Positions 59,014 to 64,000 of a stretch of DNA of 64,000 nt are shown here, in pieces. The position numbers and the translations under genes are program-made. The stretch's first letter is position 1, and the number at the start of each line of letters is the position of its first letter. The DNA is from Acidobacteriota bacterium (GTDB taxonomy: Bacteria; Acidobacteriota; Thermoanaerobaculia; Multivoradales; Multivoraceae): NCBI GenBank assembly GCA_029263415.1, contig JAJCXN010000055.1, forward strand, positions 62,001 through 126,000, read 5' to 3'. The notes beneath the pieces are model-generated. The model made no database searches. It saw only the letters and a program-made list of their open reading frames with translations, and was not told the origin of the DNA.

Positions 59014-59499
59014 CTAGTTCTGCGCCATCCAATGGTCACAAACTTCGCGCACGGCACCGCGCCCTCCGAGCTGGGTGGTGGTCCAGTTGGCAACTGCGCT
59101 GGCTTCCTTGTGGGCGTCTGCGACAGCGATTCCGAGACCGCTCCAGACCATGCATTCGAGGTCGTTGACGTCGTTGCCGACGTAGGCCACTTGTTCTGCG
59201 ATCAAGCCGCGGTCTTGAGCCAGGCCCTCGAGTACCGGCAGCTTGTTGTCTTGACCTTGCACACATGGCACACCGAGTTTTCGGCAGCGAGCCGCAACAA
59301 CTGGATTGCGTTCTTTAGACAAAACCAACACGTCGAGCCCCTGGGTCTGGGCTAGCTGGATCCCCATCCCGTCGCTGCGATTGCAGATGACGGTCTCGCT
59401 GCCGTCCTCTGAGACCATTACTCGGTTGTCGGTCATCACGCCATCAAAGTCGAGGACTAAGAAACGAATCGAGCTTAGGTCAGGGGCGGTTGAGTTCAT
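59014..59499 (-). CDS. KdsC-like HAD phosphatase
   Basis: A 161-residue HAD-superfamily phosphatase of the C0 (KdsC) type, small and without a cap domain. Motif 1 is FLVLDFDGVMTDN (Asp nucleophile and acid/base Asp), motif 2 LVLSKERN, motif 3/4 QDNKLPVLEG and VAYVGNDVNDLECM. KdsC removes phosphate from 3-deoxy-D-manno-octulosonate 8-phosphate in the Kdo pathway; related enzymes act on other 2-keto-sugar phosphates such as N-acylneuraminate 9-phosphate. The ATG at 59499 is preferred to a frame 14 residues longer. It lies upstream of the GT4 gene in the glycan locus. Confidence 0.85.
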   Translation of the reverse strand: MNSTAPDLSSIRFLVLDFDGVMTDNRVMVSEDGSETVICNRSDGMGIQLAQTQGLDVLVLSKERNPVVAARCRKLGVPCVQGQDNKLPVLEGLAQDRGLIAEQVAYVGNDVNDLECMVWSGLGIAVADAHKEASAVANWTTTQLGGRGAVREVCDHWMAQN

Positions 59500-59722
59500 C
59501 GGCGAGTTTGCTCTACTAAGGTGCAGGTGGAATGGACCCAAGGTGAAATGGGACTGGAAGGACTGAGTCTAGCGTCCCGTTTGGCGCTTGGCGGCGTCGT
59601 ATTTGTGCAGCTCTTAAGAAACGAGTCGGTTACTGTGGGATCGCGAGACTTGGACTCGAAGGTTTCGCTAGTCTCCAGCTTCTCAGGACGACTGCCAATA
59701 TACCTTTCCCCATACGGCCCGC

Positions 59723-60553
59723 ATGTCGGTCTGTATGGCCATCAAGAGAACTCAATCGAACATGCTTTCCGACGTTCTTCCAGGAGTTGCCGAGGAGCCG
59801 CAGCGGGTGGTAATCACCGCTGGTGCGGGCGGTCTGGGCTTAGCGATCGCCGAACGATTTCACGACAGCGGTGCCAAGGTTCACATTGCGGACTTGTCTG
59901 CAGAGGGGATGGTCCAGGTCCTAACAGAGCATCCGGGCATGCATGGCACGGTGACCGACGTCTCCCGTGCTCGAGACGTGGCATCGCTGATCAGTGAGGC
60001 GCTCGAATGGATGCACGGGATTGACGTGCTGGTGAATTGTGCTGGCGAGGTCGGTCCACGGGTGAGCTTGCACAAGGTCACACCAGAAGACTGGGATCGA
60101 GTGATGTCGGTCAATCTCTCTGGCATGTTCTATTGCGTTCGAGAGGTTGCCCCCGTCATGAAGGAGCAACGCGCTGGAGCCATCGTCAACATCGGTTCGC
60201 ACTCCGCCACTCAGGGCCTACCCAAGCGCGTGGCCTATGTCGCCTCTAAGGCGGGTGTGTTGGGGCTGACGCAGAACGTGGCTCGAGAGTACGGCAGATA
60301 CAACGTGCGCTGTAATGCGGTGCTGCCAGGGATGGTGGCGAATGAGACCGGCCGAGAGATGGTCCAGGCGAGGGCGCGCTCAAAGAGGCTGTCTTACGAG
60401 GAGGCGGAGGCTGAACTCTTGCAACATGTGAGCATGCGGAGTTGGATTGAGCCGGAGGAGGTCGCCGAGGTGGTGTTCTTTCTGGCTTCAGAAAGCGCCA
60501 GGCACGTGAGCGGGCAGACCTTGGGAGTGTGCGGCAACTTGGAGTGGGAGTAG
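59723..60553 (+). CDS. Short-chain dehydrogenase/reductase
   Basis: A 276-residue SDR. The cofactor loop reads AGAGGLGLAIAE in place of the usual TGxxxGIG, then DLSAEG (suggesting NAD binding through the Asp), LVNCAGEVGPR, the catalytic Ser in VNIGSHSAT and YVASKAG (Tyr and Lys). The C-terminus is HVSGQTLGVCGNLEW, the usual SGQxxxVDGG position with Cys-Gly-Asn instead. It may form a nucleotide-sugar or acyl-carrier ketone reductase for the glycan locus, which diverges from it; a general metabolic role is equally possible. 59500-59722 holds no gene I can support. Confidence 0.88.
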   Translation: MSVCMAIKRTQSNMLSDVLPGVAEEPQRVVITAGAGGLGLAIAERFHDSGAKVHIADLSAEGMVQVLTEHPGMHGTVTDVSRARDVASLISEALEWMHGIDVLVNCAGEVGPRVSLHKVTPEDWDRVMSVNLSGMFYCVREVAPVMKEQRAGAIVNIGSHSATQGLPKRVAYVASKAGVLGLTQNVAREYGRYNVRCNAVLPGMVANETGREMVQARARSKRLSYEEAEAELLQHVSMRSWIEPEEVAEVVFFLASESARHVSGQTLGVCGNLEWE

Positions 60554-60559
60554 GTCGCA

Positions 60560-60594
60560 GGTAGTAGGTAGTAGGGAGTAGGGAGTTCGGAGTA
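60560..60594. repeat. Heptanucleotide array after the SDR gene
   Basis: Five 7-base units: ggtagta, ggtagta, gggagta, gggagtt, cggagta. It begins 7 bases after the SDR stop and precedes the end of the convergent helicase gene, the same position class as the TGCCCAC array after ychF. Confidence 0.85.
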
Positions 60595-60621
60595 GGTCGC
60601 GATCAGGTTCAGCAAACAGGG

Positions 60622-63600
60622 CTAACGCCATTCGACCGGGATCTGCACCTTGCGATCGTCCTTGTCCTTCCATAGCACATAGCCTTCGCGACGGCCAAAG
60701 AGATACAGGTCGCGCAGCAAAGTGACGTCTTGGCGGCAGTAGTCTTCGATCAGGTCTAGGCGTCCTTCCCGGTACCACTCGAGGCTCTGCAGGCCGTCGG
60801 CGGACTTGGATGATCCCAGGGTAGCCTCGCCCAGGCGCGCAAGACCGATATTTCGGCCGACCGTTTCCTTGATGGTCTCGAACAGGTCGAGCGTCGGCAG
60901 GCTGCGGCGAAAGTCTTCACCGTTGTAGCCCGACATGACGGGGTAGTCGAAACGGATGATGTTGAATCCGATGACCAGATCGGCGGAGCGCAGTTCGGCA
61001 ACGAGACCGTCTACTTCGTCTTCCAGGTAGACGTTGAAAGTGTTCTCTTCGAGGTTGCAAGTGACCGCGAGCGCGACACCCAGACGATGGAGCATGTGCC
61101 AGCCGCCGACCTCTTTGGCCGAGCGTTTGGTTTCAATATCGAACAGCACGGTCTTGTTGATTGTGCGGGGTATCGGACAGCGAGGAAAGTTTTGTGTCGG
61201 GGAGGTTGAGCGATCGCGCGGTCTCAGAGATTGGGTTTGGGCCTTCTGAGTGGAGGGCAGCGGCGGCAGCGGAGGGAGATCCCCGGTCCTCATAGACCTT
61301 TGTTCGGCGACGCTGCCCGGCTCACCGAGGTCGAAGAGATCTCGAGTCGGCCCGCCGATTGCGGGTCCTTCTGGGTGCCCAAAGTGATCGCTGAAACGGT
61401 TTGCGGTGTTGCGATCCAATCCCCTCTGATGGCGTTTGAACTGGGCCGGATCGACCCGTTGCTCTAGATCCGGGGTGGGAGCGACGATTTCACCTTCAAG
61501 GGGCTGCTCAAGCGCTAAGAGCAGACGCATGTGGCGAAGCGCCCCCCCCTTGTCAAGCGGCCGGTTGCCGTTGCCGCATTTGGGTGATTGAACGCAGCTG
61601 GGGCAGCCGCTCTCGCACGGGCATCTCTCCAGGAGCTCGATCACCTTGGCGAGCAGCTCGGGAAGTCGTTCGAAGCCGCTCTCTGCGATGCCTACGCCGC
61701 CGGCGTGCCCGTCATAGATGAACACAGCTCCACAACCGACTTGCGGGTGAAAAGGGATCGAGATACCGCCGATGTCGCTGCGATCGCACAGGGCCAGGGC
61801 TGGGAAGAGCGAGATGGCGGCGTGCTCAGCTGCATGCAGACCGCCCATGAAATCTTCTTTGTGTTCGAGCAGCGTCTCTTCGATGGTGCGCGGAGCGGCC
61901 CACCACAGAGCCACCGTCTCGAACTCCACTGGGTCCAAGTCGAGTGCTTCTTGCCCCAAGCGTTCCTGGCCAGCGATGCGCTTGCGCTCGAAGCCGGCAA
62001 CAAACTCAGTGACCCTGACCCGACCGAGCCATGCCTCGAGAGGGCCGTCCTTGCGGTGATTGAGGATTTCCAAGATCTCGGTCGACTTCTCGGTGAGAGG
62101 TTGGGTGAAGTAGTCGACCCGCATTGGTTGTGCGATTGCCATCTTCTTTTGCTCGTCGAGCTCGGTGATGCCGAATTGCCGGCCGGCGTGCAGATAAATA
62201 GCGCCGGGGTGGCATTCGCGAAGCGCCCGAATACCATCGACCGTGCCGATCGTGCGGCCGCTCGAGGTGGAGTAGATCGAGTAGTTGGCTCCTCCACCGC
62301 GGAGGCTGACGTCGCGGTGGGGTCGTTGTCCGCGGCAATAGATCTCGCTGCCGTCTTCAGAACGGGTCAACTCGAAGTTACGGATGAGATCGTCAATTAC
62401 CGGCTGGTGGCGCTCGACATACTCTTGGTCCCGGTCACGTGACAACGGCATTTCGGCGGCGGCGCATAGGAGGTGTTGACGTCCAATCACGCGGTTCTTA
62501 GGAGAGACGATCAGTGGTTCGCACGGGCGTTGCAGGAACTCATCCGGATTTTGGAGCAAGTATTGGTCGAGCGCATCGGGTAGGGCGCAGAGCGCGGTCA
62601 CCGACTCTCGTCCCTCTCGGCCCACTCGTCCGGAACGTTGCCAGGTGGCCATCATGCTGCCCGGGAAACCCACCAGAATGCAGGCATCAAGGCCTCCTAC
62701 GTCGATTCCCATCTCCAAAGCAGAAGTGGAGATGACGGCGTCGAGCTTGCCGTCGAACAGATCTCGTTCGATCTGCCGGCGCTCGCTCGCTAGGAAGCCG
62801 GCTCGGTAGTTGGCCACGCGTTTGGCCAGCTCGGGTTCTCGTCGTTTCAACCAGTTGTGCAAGAGCTCGGTCATGCGCCGCGCCTTGGTGAAGACGATCG
62901 TCTTCAGGCCGTTGTTGACGCACTCGGTCAACAGCTCCAGGGCGGTGGTGTAGGGACTCGAGCTGGGCTGGAACAGCAGGAAGTGCCGGCCCTCGCGGGG
63001 CGCTCCAGACTCCTCGATCAGAGTGAAGGGACGCGCGGCTAGCGCTCCGGCAAACTCGGCTGCGTTGCTGGCGGTAGCGGACGACGCGATGATCTTGGGG
63101 TTGCCGCCGTGCCTGCGGCAGACACGTAGCAATCGTTGCAGTACGTGGTAGAAGTGGCAGCCGAAAATGCCGCGGTAGGTATGGAGTTCGTCGAGCACGA
63201 TCCACTTGAGGCTGCCTAGGAATTCGGCCCAGTGAGCGGCGTTCGACAAGATGCCATGGTGCAGCATGTCGGGGTTCGAGATCAACACTCGCGGTGGGTT
63301 GGCTCGAATCTGCTGCCGGTCTTTGCGCGAAGTGTCACCGTCGTAGATGGCGCAACCGGCCACATCGTCGGGGAGCTGGGCAGCGTGGGCCAGGCTGCGA
63401 AACTTCTGTAGCTGGTCTTGGCCGAGTGCCTTCAGTGGAAAGAGGAAGAGCGCCCGCCCGGGGCCGCGATTGTGGGCCTCTTCGAGCACTGGCAGCTGGA
63501 ACACGATCGACTTGCCGGAGGCCGTGGGGGTGGTGACGAGCACATCTTCGTCGCGTCGGGCAGCGTCGACTGCGGTGACTTGATGGCTCCAAAGGCGCCC

Positions 63601-63792
63601 GACACCGTTCATTACCATCGCAGCTTCGAGCGCTGCGGGCAGTGGGGTCTCGAGCGTGGCGAAGTGCGAGGGTTGCCCCGGAAGGAAGGCGCGATGGGTT
63701 AACTCGTCGGCGAGCTGCGGGTGTTGAGTCAATCCGTCGGTGAAGGGTTGCAGGCCCTGAGCAGGGACCGGTTGGCTTGGGGGTGAGGACAT
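60622..63792 (-). CDS. MrfA-type DExH helicase fused to an MrfB-type DEDD exonuclease
   Basis: A 1056-residue protein from the ATG at 63792 (AGG 4 bases upstream; a frame 31 residues longer is open). Helicase: Walker A TTPTASGKS at 87-95, DELH at 201-204, SSATAS, then domain 2 with STSALEMGIDVGG and QRSGRVGREG. A DUF1998-type region follows, with four Cys in CPCESGCPSCVQSPKCGNG near residue 760. After a Pro-rich linker comes a DEDD exonuclease (about 881-1030): DIE (Asp885, Glu887), NIIRFD (Asp949) and YCRQD (Tyr1018, Asp1022). MrfA and MrfB, separate in Bacillus subtilis, repair mitomycin adducts. Confidence 0.88.
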   Translation of the reverse strand: MSSPPSQPVPAQGLQPFTDGLTQHPQLADELTHRAFLPGQPSHFATLETPLPAALEAAMVMNGVGRLWSHQVTAVDAARRDEDVLVTTPTASGKSIVFQLPVLEEAHNRGPGRALFLFPLKALGQDQLQKFRSLAHAAQLPDDVAGCAIYDGDTSRKDRQQIRANPPRVLISNPDMLHHGILSNAAHWAEFLGSLKWIVLDELHTYRGIFGCHFYHVLQRLLRVCRRHGGNPKIIASSATASNAAEFAGALAARPFTLIEESGAPREGRHFLLFQPSSSPYTTALELLTECVNNGLKTIVFTKARRMTELLHNWLKRREPELAKRVANYRAGFLASERRQIERDLFDGKLDAVISTSALEMGIDVGGLDACILVGFPGSMMATWQRSGRVGREGRESVTALCALPDALDQYLLQNPDEFLQRPCEPLIVSPKNRVIGRQHLLCAAAEMPLSRDRDQEYVERHQPVIDDLIRNFELTRSEDGSEIYCRGQRPHRDVSLRGGGANYSIYSTSSGRTIGTVDGIRALRECHPGAIYLHAGRQFGITELDEQKKMAIAQPMRVDYFTQPLTEKSTEILEILNHRKDGPLEAWLGRVRVTEFVAGFERKRIAGQERLGQEALDLDPVEFETVALWWAAPRTIEETLLEHKEDFMGGLHAAEHAAISLFPALALCDRSDIGGISIPFHPQVGCGAVFIYDGHAGGVGIAESGFERLPELLAKVIELLERCPCESGCPSCVQSPKCGNGNRPLDKGGALRHMRLLLALEQPLEGEIVAPTPDLEQRVDPAQFKRHQRGLDRNTANRFSDHFGHPEGPAIGGPTRDLFDLGEPGSVAEQRSMRTGDLPPLPPLPSTQKAQTQSLRPRDRSTSPTQNFPRCPIPRTINKTVLFDIETKRSAKEVGGWHMLHRLGVALAVTCNLEENTFNVYLEDEVDGLVAELRSADLVIGFNIIRFDYPVMSGYNGEDFRRSLPTLDLFETIKETVGRNIGLARLGEATLGSSKSADGLQSLEWYREGRLDLIEDYCRQDVTLLRDLYLFGRREGYVLWKDKDDRKVQIPVEWR

Positions 63793-64000
63793 TCGACCTG
63801 CGATGTTAGTGCTTGTCTGAGCAGAACGCTGAGAAGTCCTTCTGGAGCCTGTGATGTCGGAGCCGAAGCTGTTGGCCGCCAACATGATTGGACAACCGTC
63901 AAATAGCCTTCGGCGGGAAACGTCGTGCCGTGCGGAAGTTCTATGGGTTCCGATGCGTAGGGGCCGCTAGAGTAAGAGCACAACCTGAAAACGGAGTAAA
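63793..64000. other. Intergenic end of the window
   Basis: No gene is complete here. The last bases read AACGGAGTAAA, a possible ribosome-binding site, so a plus-strand gene may start just beyond the window and diverge from the helicase-exonuclease gene. Confidence 0.3.

Noticed and set aside
59521-59997. 158-codon frame overlapping the SDR start
   Set aside because: It reads through the SDR gene in another frame and has a composition typical of a shadow frame; the SDR motifs are decisive.

Overview
The window is GC-rich, densely coded bacterial chromosome with about 56 credible protein genes, no rRNA or tRNA, no CRISPR array and no intact insertion sequence. The gene content points to a Gram-negative heterotroph: an AmpG-type muropeptide permease, a DUF481 outer-membrane barrel, a KdsC-type phosphatase, BolA, lipoprotein signals and many exported proteins. 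Alternative starts (GTG, TTG) are common and GATC is clearly over-represented. I cannot assign a phylum from sequence alone; an acidobacterial or deep proteobacterial lineage would fit.

Layout. 1-1626: end of a long coiled-coil protein. 1693-6610 (minus): a unit of P-loop NTPase, membrane protein, M1 metallopeptidase, DUF6702 protein and metallo-beta-lactamase-fold hydrolase. 6617-13860: a propeller-gene remnant, a cupin, a DUF885 lipoprotein, an M20 peptidase with an overlapping PQQ-type propeller, a trans-3-hydroxyproline dehydratase-like enzyme and BolA. 14001-18853: an unknown membrane protein, AIM24 and YIP1 proteins, an unknown secreted protein, AmpG and a PspC-domain protein. 18956-25197: signal peptidase I, M23 peptidase, DUF481 protein, a repeated TM_helix protein and two tandem paralogues of an unrecognised Cys-rich exported family. 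25176-33750: dicarboxylate symporter, predicted aminopeptidase, GlpQ, a cyclase-family hydrolase, a GAF-GGDEF-EAL protein and a molybdopterin oxidoreductase. 33923-39727: gamma-glutamylcyclotransferase-like protein, YchF, penicillin acylase, an M20/PepT-like peptidase and an NTF2-fold protein. 39763-43998 (minus): DJ-1/PfpI lipoprotein, MscS channel and two zinc alcohol dehydrogenases. 44070-50990: DUF423 protein, PruA, a GT-C membrane protein, a ferredoxin-NADP reductase-like flavoprotein and an Ldh-family oxidoreductase. 51079-60553: a glycan locus (UDP-GlcNAc 2-epimerase, five glycosyltransferases, a KdsC-like phosphatase, an SDR). 60622-63792: a single protein joining an MrfA-type helicase to an MrfB-type exonuclease.

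How the parts fit. Much of the window serves envelope and peptide handling: eight peptidases or amidohydrolases, muropeptide import, protein export and mechanosensitive channels. Proline and hydroxyproline catabolism is represented by the dehydratase-like gene and PruA. The glycosyltransferase block probably makes a surface glycan, although no flippase or polymerase is present.

The most interesting points are the helicase-exonuclease fusion, the tandem Cys-rich paralogues with their CNC and GDVVWSDG motifs, a possibly structured 215-base leader before pruA, and a striking number (at least twelve) of unrelated short tandem repeats of 6 to 19 bases, several of which overlap or abut stop codons.
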